The position numbers and the translations under genes were made by a program. From Agriotes lineatus (taxonomy: Eukaryota; Arthropoda; Insecta; Coleoptera; Elateridae), in the NCBI GenBank assembly GCA_940337035.1, contig OW679200.1:19385090-19449089 (forward strand): a stretch of DNA of 64,000 bases, in the 5' to 3' direction. A model generated the notes under the pieces. That model was not told the origin of the DNA and searched no databases. It worked only from the letters and a program-made list of their open reading frames with translations. Numbering within the stretch: the stretch's first letter is position 1; the number at the start of each line of letters is the position of its first letter. Shown one piece after another: positions 22,984-35,061 of this stretch.

Positions 22984-22989
22984 AATAAA
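22984..22989 (+). terminator. Probable poly(A) signal of the SINA-like gene
   Basis: AATAAA 27 nt after the stop codon; further AATAAA motifs occur at about 23158 and 23190. Confidence 0.45.
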
Positions 22990-23753
22990 TCATTTAATAT
23001 AATTTATACTATCATTGCTCTTATTGTTGTTTTAAAAACAAGTGAATAATTTTTAGTCTGTATATACGTCTATACCTAAGATTTTTATTTGTTAATTTTA
23101 CCTACTTTGCAAGTAGCTAATCTGTTGAACACATGTAGATTTTTATCAATTACCTGTCAATAAAAATTTATATTTTAGTAAGTATGAAAAAATAAAGCAC
23201 TTATGATATTCTCTAAAACTTGCTTGTGGAGTTTAATATTTTTAATTTTTTCATGGGATAGTTGACTTACCGTTCTCTTTGGCTTCCCCTTCTCTTAGAG
23301 TCTCTTACAAAAATGGGCACAACATGGAGTCGGTCTACCTCAATAGTGACACAGTCATTTGTTAACTATTACTGTATAGTTTGCAAAAAAAATATTTTTG
23401 TAAAAGAATCTTTTTATTACTAAAATTTGTGATTGAACGTTCATTTATTAACAACGTTTAAAACTAAAATTTAATGGTTGTATGCTTATATGCACCAATT
23501 GTTTAGGAAATTGTATATGTAAAAGATGGTACCCAAAATTAATTAGAACTTAGCACCTTTTATGTTTGTTGTAAAACCAGTTTAGTTTTTTGACAGGAGA
23601 TGTGGAGCTTAGGTTGTTGTTAAGAGACATGGTGAGAAGGCCAGGCCATGCCAACTCTTTACGAACATTTGAAGCCTGTATTCGTCCCCATCAATGAATA
23701 TATGATCGTGGTTAAAGGTATATTGAATTCTGAAAACGTATCACAAAGCTATA
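22990..23753. other. AT-rich 3' flank, no gene seen
   Basis: The stretch holds only AT-rich unique-looking DNA up to the MITE at 23754. No frame has recognisable homology. Confidence 0.4.
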
Positions 23754-24351
23754 TACAGGGTGTCTCAAAATTGACGCCCGTGCTTCTGGGATTTAATTCA
23801 GGGGGCTAAAAGAAATCGAAAATGAAGAATGGAAAATTTTCCGATTGTCATTTGTTTTCGAGTTATTGATGGAAATGTAAATAATAACTTCTATCGCCCG
23901 GTCGCTCTAATTTGTTGTGTAGCATAATTCAATAAGGTGGTTATGGCGATGTTAAATAGTAATTTTTGTATTAAGTGCGCGAAGTGAGTGTTTTTGTGCG
24001 TGAGAATGCCACAAAAAAGTAATTCGAACGCACAAAAACACTTCGCGCACGCAATACAAACAATATTTTTTCTGCAACCGTCAAACAAGAATATCAATAT
24101 TATTTTAAGACGTAGTGCGCGAAAATTTTTGGCACTCTAGTGCGCGAAGTGCATTTTTTCACGTCGTCAATGGTAACGTAAATAAATATCCCATTTTTTA
24201 ACACGTTAAAAAATGGCCTTCGAATTTGTTTTTTATTGATAACTCGATAACAAAAGGCAAACGGAAAATTTTCCACTCTTTATTTTCGATTTCTTTTAGC
24301 CCCCTGAATGAAATTCCAGAAGCACGGGCGTCAATTTTGAGACACCCTGTA
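23754..24351. mobile_element. TACAGGGTGTCTC MITE with long inverted arms
   Basis: The ends TACAGGGTGTCTCAAAATTG and its inverse lie between TA dinucleotides. The arms exceed 100 bp and include GACGCCCGTGCTTCTGGGAT and GGAAAATTTTCC. Inside is a second palindrome (about 23974-24050) built on GTGCGCGAAGTG / CACTTCGCGCAC, with a third related block at 24112-24160. It is a non-autonomous Tc1/mariner-like element by its TA target and end sequence; no transposase is present. Confidence 0.8.
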
Positions 24352-24766
24352 TACAATAAATGTATGCCGTGTTTACGACCTATTATTAATTACAATCATA
24401 TATGTTTAAATTAACGTAATTCTGAATGCTTGAGTTGTTATGTTGACCCACTAGCATTGCAGAATCGCAGCGTTGTGCTTTTGACATATGATATACTACA
24501 CATGTAAAAAGTGCAACGTCTGTTTGTAAATACGGAACTGGCGCTTGATTGCATGTGTCGCTTACATTTAATTGTTATCACGACACAGAAACTTGACACA
24601 TATCTTATCCAAGTTATGCAGCTTTTGTGGACTACTTGTGTGAACTATTATATTTGCTTGATTACAGTTTATTTCACACTATTTACTTAAAACCCATGAT
24701 CAAACATAGTTTGAACAGTATATAATATTTTTTTTTATTAACACGCACTTGGCATATAGATGGCAA

Positions 24767-25234
24767 CTAAAGTACGTTTTTTTCTTATAAAAATTTTAAA
24801 GGTCAAAGAATTTAGGGTTTATGTTGGCATTACTTGGATTCTTTTAAAAAAATATGTTGGTAGAATTTGTTTCAGTAACTTTTTAGAACTAAAAATTGAT
24901 GAGAAATTTAAAATCTGGCATTAAAGGAGTTTTGTTTTTAGGTAATCTTTCGTAAACTTCTTCTTCTGGCATGTTAGGCTGCAGATCCAACAGTTCTTCT
25001 GCACACCTCAAATTGCAAATTGCTATTTTTACATTTAATTTTAAAAAATTGTTATTTACGCGTATTCATTTTCAAAAAATAAAAGCTGACAATTTAATTA
25101 TAAATGTCAAAATGACACAAGTCGTTTACAGAAAAACCTGACGAAAATAAATTTTCTAATAATTTTAAACAAGCAGTTTTGCCAATTTTATTTTGATCTT
25201 GAAAATTTTTATAGGAAAAAAAAACGTACTTTAG
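24767..25234. repeat. Foldback MITE, CTAAAGTACGTTTTTTT family, copy 2
   Basis: The left end CTAAAGTACGTTTTTTTCTT and the right end AAAAAAACGTACTTTAG are inverted, with the match continuing into TATAAAAATTTT. It is the same family as 4325-4760. Confidence 0.65.
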
Positions 25235-25442
25235 TAGATACTATCTAGCAATTTAGTTTTAATAATTTCTTACTTAAATCTAAGCCTAAAGTCTTAAATC
25301 TTGGTAAGTTTTAGCGGTTGATGGATGTACTCCCATTGGCGCACTCCACATATGTTTTAAAACACTTCTTTCACATTTTTTAATTGCCCTTAATTCACTT
25401 AACTTAATGTGAAATATATTTCAAACAAACAAAACTTAGTGT

Positions 25443-27713
25443 CAGGGGCGGACTGGGACTAATAGGCCCGGGATGCTGGGTGACTGGGGGGCCCGACGCT
25501 CCCACGAGGTTGTGCGGTATAGTTCGGGCCTGGGGCGAAACCCAAGCCGCCGGAGACAATATCATCGAAGCCGAAAATTTTTTTCGCTGGTGCGATACAT
25601 TTTATGGTCTAAAACGCTATTTTAGGACGCGATTAACAGGCGCCAACTAGTAACTACCACCTACTAGTAACACTACCTGAGCGCGCAATTCAAATCTTGC
25701 GAAAATTATATTCGAGGAAGGCCTACGACCAATAATGTAACTCGCAAGTACCAAATTGTCACTCGGAACCTGCGAGCTTGTGAGTGGATTTGGCAAGGGG
25801 CAAGGTGGCGGTCAGCGGCGAGTCTCAATGTACTGAACATGTTGATTGAATCATGCATTGCATAACTTTCTAATAATCATTTTATTGAATAGGTAGATAT
25901 ATTGATGTATATATTATATTTTGTTACAGCCTTTCGTCATCCATTGGTATTAATGTTTTAAGTTTATGGAAACAAAAACTACATACTTTCTTATTTTTCT
26001 CATCTTCAACGTTTTGAAAGACTAGGCTTTCATTCGCAAGAAGATTAAGGCATAAAACCAGAAATAGAATCATCAAAAATACTTCATAAACAAACAATAT
26101 ATAAATACATATGAATGAATCTATATACATCCTCATTGTGTAAGTAACATAATTTTTTTAATTAAAATTTAGACTGGGATTATTATTGTTATCTATACTG
26201 TTAAAGGTGATTATCTCCACTTTGTGTGCCCAATTTATGTTATGTTATATTATAATTGAATTTTAATTAATTTAATTGCCCTATTTATGTATTTTGGATA
26301 TTCAAAATTATTTTCTGCTAGCCCCAGTAGATACACTTGACTGAAAATCAGATCGGATTCTTTTTAATCTAGATTGCTTATATTCTGAAATTTGATGTTC
26401 CTATATTATTATGGCCACTCAAAACTTCTGTCAACTGACACTGCAAACTAGTTTTGAAAATTCAATTATAAATACTTCATCGTTACATTTGCCATACGAC
26501 AATCTCAAATAGTAAGTACTTCCTTAATTAAAACTAACAGTGCCACCATAATAAACAGTGCCAAGCGAATGACAGGCCGGCCTAAATTTCTTGTCCATCA
26601 CAGAATGTGTCAAAAGTCGGTGTCTGAGTTTGTAGCAGCCGCAACTATACCTTAGTCCTACTTAGAATTATGCCGAGACTAAGGAGCTCCAACCCTGGCA
26701 AGGGATCTTTTACATGCTACACATCGCAGTAGCATGAGACCCACGACTTTACATCACTTCCGAATGATGGCATTCTGTAGAGGCTTTCATCCGCATTTTT
26801 TTATTTTTAAAAACCTCACCGGGTACGGGGATCGAACTCTCGACCCTTAGATCAGTAGCCAGAATGCTTACCACTAAGCTATGAAGCCCGGCAATTTGTA
26901 TGTAACCTTTTATTATTACAAATATTTATTTTGAAAAACTTATAAAAGGGTTTATTTCTTAATTTCAAATTTTACAAAATTGCATTACATCATTTTGATT
27001 CCTCCTTAGCGATCTAGCTTATTTTTTTCAGTCCAACACACTATTAAAGCTTTATTATTTGATTAATACCAACTATGTTAAATAGTATATTTCGGAAAAG
27101 TATATGTCATTAACTTCCAATTTCATTTCAGATATTAAATTAAGTTAAAATCCTACTTTTTCTCGATTAGCTTCATTTAATTAAATTATAAATTATATTT
27201 CATTTCTTTTCTAAATTAATCTTAATCATTTTGATATCCATTTCACATCTAAATTCATCTTTATAATTTTTAATATTGTATTCTTTTAGTCTTATTAATC
27301 TGATTTTTAGACCCCTGTAGCGATATCATAACAATACATTATATATTACCAATTGAACTACTTCAACAACATTTTACTGAGGAGTTTGCTGCCACTATCA
27401 ACGCAAGGGCTTGTTCTCTGCTTTCCGGCTGCCAATCGCGGCTCGCGCTATTTCAAATACTAATCGATTGGGGTTTGGATTTTTTATACACAAAGAAGTA
27501 TTTACATCAATAAGATATTTCCGGTGCTGTAGGATTTTGGGGCCCCTAAAGAGCTATTTTTAATTACATTTAAATAATACATGGATTACAAATTAATTGC
27601 GAGGCGGGGGCCGCCCTAGTGGTGTTGCATTTTAGTTTAAAGCCTGCGGGCCCGGACGGCTCAAGGGCCCGGGATGCGATCGCATCCCGGCATCCCTAGC
27701 CAGTCCGCCCCTG
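25443..27713. mobile_element. hAT-like element with 8-bp target duplication CTTAGTGT
   Basis: The ends CAGGGGCGGACTGG and CCAGTCCGCCCCTG are exact inverted repeats, flanked by CTTAGTGT at 25435-25442 and 27714-27721. The 8-bp duplication and CA...TG ends are hAT hallmarks. The 2.27-kb interior is AT-rich, holds a tRNA-derived SINE (26565-26895) and shows no transposase frame. GGCCCGGG blocks just inside both ends are part of a longer degenerate inverted repeat. Confidence 0.85.
26565..26895 (-). mobile_element. tRNA-derived SINE
   Basis: The head at 26895-26818 (minus) reads like a tRNA: TAGCTTAGTGGTAAGC as box A and GGTCGAGAGTTCGATCC as box B. The acceptor and anticodon stems do not pair well, so it is not a functional tRNA gene. 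The body that follows contains GCAAGGGATCTTTTACATGC read on the plus strand, a type of block seen in long SINEs. It is nested in the hAT-like element at 25443-27713. Confidence 0.6.
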
Positions 27714-27721
27714 CTTAGTGT

Positions 27722-28642
27722 GTCTTGGAATGGCCTACCACACAATCTGGCAACAGAGCCAGTGTCATGGCCTGGAACAATATAGACCGCCTTGATTCTA
27801 CCAATCACAGCCATGAAAATGTGAATTTTGAAATAAATCACGAAGTTGGTATTTATTCAAGGAAGCATTAAACGTAACGTGCTGGATTTGAGTCCCAGAT
27901 ATAGTTTGCTTCCAGGATGTAGGAGCGCGCTATTAAAACCAGAAATTCATATTACGTGCTGTCATTTTAACGCATAATTAATGGAATATAGTACTATACT
28001 CCATTTACTTGACATCTGCACTGTCAGTGTCAAATTTAAAAAAAAATTCTTGACTATACCTCAAAAATAATGTGTTTTTTATTAGACTGTACAGCAATTT
28101 AATTGTTAAAATGTGAAAAATAGCAGTGGTGCACTGGCATCACTGATTCTTATCACCAGGTTATGTTGTTCTAGCTTGTTTAGGTTAGTTGTAGCCTTTG
28201 ATCGCATGTGCTGTAAACAATCTTACATATCCATTTTGTAATTTTTCGTTATTAGTTAGGTTAGCGAATTATTGCATGTTATCAATTAGACTGTCTGTAG
28301 TGATGAGTTTACTAGTCGTTGCCTACTGCTGGTGGTGAGTTTGTCCATCATAAATACTTACAAAATTTGCTAGTGATCAGTTGGTGTATGCCAGCATTAA
28401 ATCCATTGGCCAATGAGTGCTAACCTTTACTTTAAAAAATATATTGCATATAATGTCTACAACTCATTGCCTATGCAACATATGAAAGATGCTCTTAAGA
28501 GATGTATTTCATAAACTATCTAACTTTCCTAGCCCTTATATAAAACGAATAGAAGTTACTCGTAACATACAGAGTACAGCAACGTTTGGGGGTGGAAGAT
28601 AATTCTAAAACTATGAGTGTTACGTAAATATCGTCTATACAA
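27722..28642. other. Intergenic, no supported gene
   Basis: AT-rich sequence with a near-perfect 24-bp palindrome at 27981-28004 (ATGGAATATAGTAC and its inverse). No coding signal was found. Confidence 0.4.
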
Positions 28643-30777
28643 AGGTAGGTGCAAAGGTGCACATTACTAAAATAGTTTTGGTTATACAGGGTGGCTCGAA
28701 AAATTGTGGCGAATCAAACTTACTTTTTTTTAAATGGAATGCCCTATATTTAGGTAGCTTAAAAGTTTTGCATTGAAATGTTTATAATTTTGATATAAAG
28801 TTGTATGGGTCTTCAACGTCAATTGTTTTCAAGATATTGACGACTCTATGCAAAAAGATGTTGAATTTCAGGCCGCTCCCGTAAATAAAAGAAAACAATT
28901 GAATAAAGGAAAGTGTTATCAAAAATTGTGTTAAACATGAGTTACCTTTCGAGTGCAAAATAGTGGCTGCGAGTATTAATGTTATACAGGGTGCTCAACT
29001 TAGCGAATTTATTAATTTCATTTTTTTTAAATGGAACGCCCTGTATATTTTTGAATTTTTGGAAATCCCTTTTAATGGGCTTTATTTTGATATGTTACTT
29101 TTACAGTGATCTTATAATGAGTCAAAAATGTGTTTTTAGCTTCCCTACTACAGCATATAAAAAACAAAAAAAAAAAGAATCCTATTTTAGAGGTATTTAA
29201 CTGGAAAATCACCTAGCTCACATCATTACACATTAAAAATGCATCGTTTGAAAAAATTCATCAAAGCAGTTTTTGAGAAAATAAAAAAAACTGAAAATCA
29301 TAAAAGTAAACAACAAAAGCTTGCTGTCGCATGTAGATAATACACAAAACTTACATTTGAAGTTTCAACGTCATATCCTTTTTCGTTTTTGAGATATGCT
29401 ATTCACACACAGACAGACACACAGCTGACAAACAAACCAATGAAAAAAAAAAATGTTTTTTGGGTTCAGGGGACTAAAAAAAGTGAAGATCTGTTGAAAA
29501 CTCAATTTCGAATTTTTGGGGTGAATCCAATACTTCCTTTATTGTAAAAGGACGTAAAAAACATTTTTCGCATTTTGCATTATTATTTATAAACAAAGAT
29601 TTATATAAAATCATCATGAAAATCATATAACACGTGTCCATTAAAAAATTCAAACGTATGAATAATATGTTTGTGGCAAAACCTAACCTGCTAACCTGGA
29701 ATTTGACAGTGACATTACCATATAGTAAAGTGACATTTCTATGGACCAAAGCGCCACTTTATTAAAAAATTTTGAATTTAGTAAAATAGCACATTATTAT
29801 TATCATTTAAACACTCGAGCTCTCCAAGAAAGACATAAAATCAGGTTTAGAAAATATAAATCCAGTCATTGTCGATACAAGAACTAATAAACGAGAAATG
29901 CAGGAATAAATCAATTCCAGGATTAAATAAAATCAGATGAAAAAAACCAAAAGCGAATACACCAAAATTCTGTAAGTAATTACATTAAATGTTCAAATAT
30001 TTCTTCTTCCGTGCTTTGGGCACTACAGCTATACAGAGAACTCATAATTTGCAATTCTAAACCTAGTTTTTTGTTGTGCTTGAAGAGTTGCAAGTGTTGA
30101 AGTTCGCATTATAATGGTGTTAGTTTATTATCGCCTAAAATAAACATATTAAGGGGCTTAAATAGTTTTTTTATGTTCAAACACGCATATCTAAAAAACA
30201 ATTGAATTTAAGGTTATGAAGTAACATATCACATGAAAGCTCATTGAAAATACTGAAAAAAAAAATCTGAAATGATTAAATTTGCAAATGCTGAGCACCC
30301 TGTATAGCACTAATAGCCAGATTCACCATTCTGCACTCAAAATGTAACTCACAAAACACTTAATTTTTTGATAATGCTTTCTTTCATTCAATTTTCTGTT
30401 ACTTACATCAGTCGCCTGAAGGTCAGCATTTTTTTTACATAAAATCGCTCGTGTATACGAGGGAGTAGATGGTTCTGTCTTGTTGAGACGAATCGTACGA
30501 TACCTAACATGTATTTGCTAAAAGCTTAAGCCAAGGCTTCGCCCAGAGCTTTAACTTCGAAATTCTTGGCGCAATCTGCTTCGGCCGAACAGTTGATGTT
30601 AGACCCATACTACTGTATATCAAAATGATCAGCATTTCAATACTAAACTTTTCAGTTACCTAAATATATGGCATTCCATTAAAAAAGAAGTAAGTTTGTT
30701 TCACCATACTTTTTTGAGCCATCTTGTAAAATCAAAACTATTTTAGTGATGCGTACCACCTTCGTACCTACAACTTT
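28643..30777. repeat. Outer inverted repeat with a second element at its centre
   Basis: The left arm 28643-28982 is inverted at 30307-30777. Shared blocks include ACTAAAATAGTTTTG, TACAGGGTGGCTC (TACAAGATGGCTC on the other side), TTTTTTAAATGGAATGCC and TATCAAAAA(A)TT. The right arm carries about 130 extra bases (around 30440-30600). The TACAGGGTGCTC element at 28985-30304 fills the space between the two arms exactly. Confidence 0.7.
28985..30304. mobile_element. TACAGGGTGCTC element, TA target, inside a larger palindrome
   Basis: The ends TACAGGGTGCTCA and TGAGCACCCTGTA are flanked by TA (28983-28984, 30305-30306). The arms continue with weaker similarity, for example TGATATGTTACTT on both sides. 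Close to its centre (29690-29715) is a half copy of the core found in other foldbacks (AAAACCTAACCTGCTAACCT). A 91-codon minus-strand frame here (29474-29749) is not supported as a gene. Confidence 0.7.
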
Positions 30778-30935
30778 TACATACACAATATTTATGTACT
30801 CTCATCCTCCACCTCCGCATCGTCAGACCCGTGTATATGGCACCATTAAAATTTAAAAACAGAAAAAGGTAGGTACCTATTAGAAGCACCACGATTATAT
30901 TAATATATGTATATACAAGATTATTCCCCCATCAA

Positions 30936-31764
30936 TTAAACCTTTGTTGCACTTCCATTGTGTTGCTGATATTTCAATTCGAAATCTTCTGGTGTCGAAC
31001 TGGGGTTAATTCCATGTTGTTTCATTTGGATAACAATGTCAAACAAATAATCATAACATTCTGACATTGTTTTTGCTTGTTGCCAAGTGTCTCCCCAGAC
31101 ATAAACCTACAATTTAAAAAATGAAAACATTTGAAGACGTTTATGTAACAAACTTACCCCGTGTCTACGTACGAGTACAGCACAAGTCTCAGGATACTCC
31201 GCGATAACTTGAGCCATTCTATCCTTCAGGTCTTCCTCGAATGGTGTATTTTCAATAATGGGTACAACCAGTTCTTCATCATACCTATAATTCCGTCCCA
31301 ACTTCTGATTCTTAATACCTTTTATCATCTCCAAGTGAGTGCATTTAAATTCTTTGCCAGGGAATAAGAGGGTTGCCATAAGAGCAAATTTGGAATGGGT
31401 ATGAATAACGGCACCGGCATTCCTAGCAGTGTAAGCACACATAAAGAGAGGGGTGCACTGACTTTTCTTCAGTTTCTTCTCGGGGGGTGGTAGCTCCAAA
31501 TCGTGTCCCTCAATGTCTTGTACAAAAATATCATCCGGTTGAATTCTTTCTTTTTGAACCCCAGAAGGGGCGATGTATATCTTGTCCTGATGTTTGATGC
31601 TGATGCCTCCACCTCAAAAAGGACCTACTAATTTTTAAAGGCAGGACTATTGTACATTACTTACCTGTTCCTGTGACCCACCCCAGGTGATAAAACTGCC
31701 TGCACAGTTCAGGAATTAAGTTTTTCGGATGTTCCTCAGAATAGTCCTTGTTCCGGAACGACAT
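30936..31764 (-). CDS. APIP: Methylthioribulose-1-phosphate dehydratase (APIP/MtnB)
   Basis: Three exons, 31665-31764, 31158-31612 and 30936-31106, with GT/AG introns of 52 and 51 nt, give 241 residues, essentially the length of the human protein. It is a class II aldolase-fold enzyme of the methionine salvage pathway, dehydrating 5-methylthioribulose-1-phosphate in the cytosol. Family landmarks: LCRQFYHLGWVTGTGGGISI, IYIAPSGVQKERIQPDDIFV, VIHTHS and VRRHGVYVWG. The zinc ligands expected from the family are present (His104, His106, His184), as is the catalytic Glu128 in THLEMIKGI. The ATG at 31764 matches the usual family start (MSF...DYSEEHPKNLIPELC). No AATAAA is seen close to the stop. A cluster of three hAT elements begins 208 bp upstream. 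Confidence 0.93.
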
Positions 31765-31972
31765 CGTTAATTTGTAGTGTTTGTACTGGTTATCGCATGC
31801 AAAGGTTTATTTGAGAATTTACTGCTTATCGTACTTCAAACAGTCTGGAATTCTTATCGCGGAGGTGAAAAGTTATCAAGTAATGATTTATTAAAGGCTA
31901 ATATAAATAAACAGTACAAAAACAATGAAAAGTTGGAAGATTTTATAGGTTATGTCGTAGGTATATGTGGTG

Positions 31973-33238
31973 CAGTGTTGCCAGATCGAATAAACATTAT
32001 TATCGTACGACAGTAGTAAAAATTATCGCACATTTTATCCTATCCTATTATAATATTTTGGATGGTACATAGCAAAATATAACTACAAGAATGAAATCAT
32101 TCTGAAATAAATCCGATTTTACATGGTCTGTGTGATAGAAGAAGATTGTAAATCGACGATAAGTGCTAATAATAATTAAACCACGAATCGAGAATGCTTG
32201 CGGGAATGCATTTTTTGTAAAATATGCAAGTCGAAAGTAGGCATGTGGAAAGTCGGTGATGTATGTGATCAGCTTGTTATCATAAATAATAGCAGCACCG
32301 AATTAAATTCCAGCACCTTGTGGTTAATACCAGTTCAGTAAAAATATCTGCACGCAGTGGCGTAACTACCGAGGGGGCAAAGGCCCCCGGGCCCTGAACT
32401 TCAGGGGGCTCAACGGGCCTCCTGAAGTTTAAAGCCCGGCAGGTCCAAACTCGGTCCCGTATAACGTTTCAATGAGTCCGGGAAAAATACAAGAAACCCT
32501 CGGAGAAATCTAAAACATGTCAAAAAGTTATCTGTTCGGTATAAATTTAAAATAAAATAATTTCTGTATACCCGATGCGCCGTGTCTTGCACGTGCACGT
32601 AGGTACTTCGCAGTCATCTCAGATTACTGATCTCTATTGAGAAGCAGAGCGCGAGAAATGTTCATACATCAGACATCATTACATCTTTTGCTAATCAGAA
32701 GTCTAGAAGATATCTTCTTGATTAGCAGATCAGCAGTTAAAGCAAAGTTATACTTTGAATTGTACCTCGAAATCTACAGAAGTACCGAATTGCCGAAATA
32801 ATTATGTTTTTGTTTGTTCCTTTAGTGCTTACGCTTACAGGATTTATATTTATTATTATTATTATTTTCAATAAAAAACGCGTATCTCGCTATTGTTCAT
32901 TTTGCTTTGATGTTTCTGTTTATGAATTTAAAAAAAATAATTGAAAAATGATAACCAAAAATACTTTGGCAAGAATAGGACTTACACTTGGCAATTAAGA
33001 GGCCTGGTGAAGATCACGGCCCCCGGGCCCAAAATTTGAAGTTACGCCACTGTCTGCACGTAACTGTCATATTGAAGATACGGTCAATAGTAGTACTTAT
33101 CTGCCAAATTTGCGAGAATTTTCAATAATAGCCAAATTATCGTACATTTTGCCATTATCGTACTTGTGCTATCGTACATCGTAAGACTGGTAAAATTATC
33201 GTACAAAAACGATAATTATCGTACGTCTGACAACACTG
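31973..33238. mobile_element. hAT-like element, target duplication ATGTGGTG, with a nested hAT
   Basis: The ends CAGTGTTGCCAGA and TCTGACAACACTG are inverted (one mismatch). The flanks are ATGTGGTG at 31965-31972 and 33239-33246. TTATCGTACGAC-type motifs repeat at both ends. The interior is occupied by a second hAT (32355-33052). There is no transposase frame. Confidence 0.85.
32355..33052. mobile_element. Nested hAT-like element, target duplication TCTGCACG
   Basis: The ends CAGTGGCGTAACT and AGTTACGCCACTG are exact inverted repeats. TCTGCACG flanks both sides (32347-32354, 33053-33060). The sub-terminal GGGCCC(C)GGGGGCC blocks pair as well. It is non-autonomous and inserted within 31973-33238, so it is the younger of the two. 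Confidence 0.88.
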
Positions 33239-33250
33239 ATGTGGTGTCAA

Positions 33251-35039
33251 CAGTGTTGCTATCTCATTTTTAGGCGATCGGTAGCTTTTAGCGCTAAATT
33301 TCGGTAGATCCCAAAAACTTTCGGTAGATATAATAAAATGTGTTTTGTAGTACCTACTTAAATTTTTACAATAGCCAAGTTTCAGTAGACCGGCATTTAA
33401 AAATGCACATATAGTTATATTTCATTATTTAATTAAATAAATAAAATCAAGACGAAAAACAATTGTTTTATAAGAACTGTGGAAAACTACACTAATTTAC
33501 TTAAAACACTATTAATTACCACTAAACTGTATTATTAAACATTTCAGTGTTAACTACTAATTCATAAATGCAAGTACAATAATATATTACATGAAAAATA
33601 TTTTAAATGTTTACCTATAAAATATGACTAAAAAATATATAATAGTTCCTATTCTATTCATTTTCACTACTGCTTACCATCTTTATCGCCACTTATAGAA
33701 TACATTTGTTTAGTAATTTTTGTAAGGATTTTCTTATCAACAGCAAAATCGCAACACTTGCCCTACTCTATATACCTTTTTGTATGTAATAAACCACCAA
33801 TTGTTGTACTTGAAAGCCTATTTCTCGAACAAATTAAAGTTCTTCAATATAAGAAAATAGTAGCAAGAATTTTTTAAAATGCCATGATGTTAGCATTGTT
33901 ATGAATGTTGTGCTTTTCTTTCATTATTTTTCCATATTGCATATTCAATCAAAAACTTTTTACGAGTACCACAATATACTGTTACGTTTTTACTTTGGAC
34001 CATTTACAAAATTATAGGACGCTTCTTGTATTAAACATTTATTTACACCGATTAATTACGATTATTTACAAACACAAGAATTATCAAGGCAGAACACAGA
34101 TTACTTAAACTAACGAACTATTTCTAACAACGATACATTTATTTATTTATATTGCACTTAACAGTAATTATTTATATGGTTATATTTATTTGTTATTTAT
34201 TTCACTAGAGCACACACGGGTTCATCTACATTATGCGCTTTGAGTTTGATGAGAACTGCCCGCTATTCCTGCGGGCGTGTATTTATATTGCCGGATAAGG
34301 TTCCAGAAACGCCGCGACAAAAGCATGACGCATCGCCGTATTAGTCACCAAGGCCGCTGACGTCACGCGTCTGCAGCTGGCTCCAAAGTTGTTCTGGAAT
34401 GTGACCATCTGTCTGCACGCGTCGGGTGCATCAACCCCATATCGCTCTCGAACGCTGACTCATGCGTGGCTCGGCCCCCAAGATCGTTACAATACAATAC
34501 ATGTAAGAATTTTGTTGGATATACAAAAACAAAACATTTAAAGGAATAGTTATTAGTGGACCACATTACTGAGAAATCCGTTAGACTATAAAATATAGGC
34601 AACAACAAGATCATTTGCTAATTAACTTTATGTGTTTATGTAACTAGGTATTTTCTCGTGAACTGAAGCTTACAAATTTACAAATATAAAATAGCATGTC
34701 AGCGTTTAGCACAGAAATCTAGAATCCAAGCACGTGTATGTAAAATAATAATACTCGTAAATGATGTCATCATCGAATTTACTGTGGCCCGGGCTGGTCA
34801 TTACAGATTTATGAATCCCTTTGTAAATTTCCCTAAAATATAAATTTTTCTGAATATTTTATACAAATCAAGAGTTGCAGATGTTTTTTTTTCGGTTTAA
34901 ATAGTACCCAAGAAAAACTTTGCGTATGATTATACGGTGTAACAAAAATTCGGTAGAAATAAGGGTCGTTTCGGTAGAACGGTAGACTTTAGTTGAAATC
35001 GGTAAATCTACCGAAATATCGGTAGGGTTGGCAACATTG
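33251..35039. mobile_element. hAT-like element, target duplication GGTGTCAA, carrying a solo LTR
   Basis: The ends CAGTGTTGCTATC and GGGTTGGCAACATTG are imperfect inverted repeats. GGTGTCAA flanks both sides (33243-33250, 35040-35047). Several TCGGTAGA motifs occur near both ends in opposite orientation. Its target overlaps the ATGTGGTG target of 31973-33238 by four bases (GGTG), so two related elements inserted at the same 12-bp host site. A solo LTR lies inside at 33980-34491. Confidence 0.85.
33980..34491. mobile_element. Solo LTR, family 2, target duplication ATAC
   Basis: 512 bp from TGTTACGTTTTTAC to GATCGTTACA, flanked by ATAC (33976-33979, 34492-34495). It shares CGCTTCTTGTATTAAACATT and the edges with the solo LTR at 48511-49141. 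No gag/pol is attached. It sits inside the hAT element 33251-35039. Confidence 0.85.
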
Positions 35040-35061
35040 GGTGTCAAACCTGTAGAATAGC

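Noticed and set aside
26818..26895. tRNA gene on the minus strand
   Set aside because: Box A and box B are good, but the acceptor and anticodon stems do not pair and a SINE body follows; called as a SINE head.
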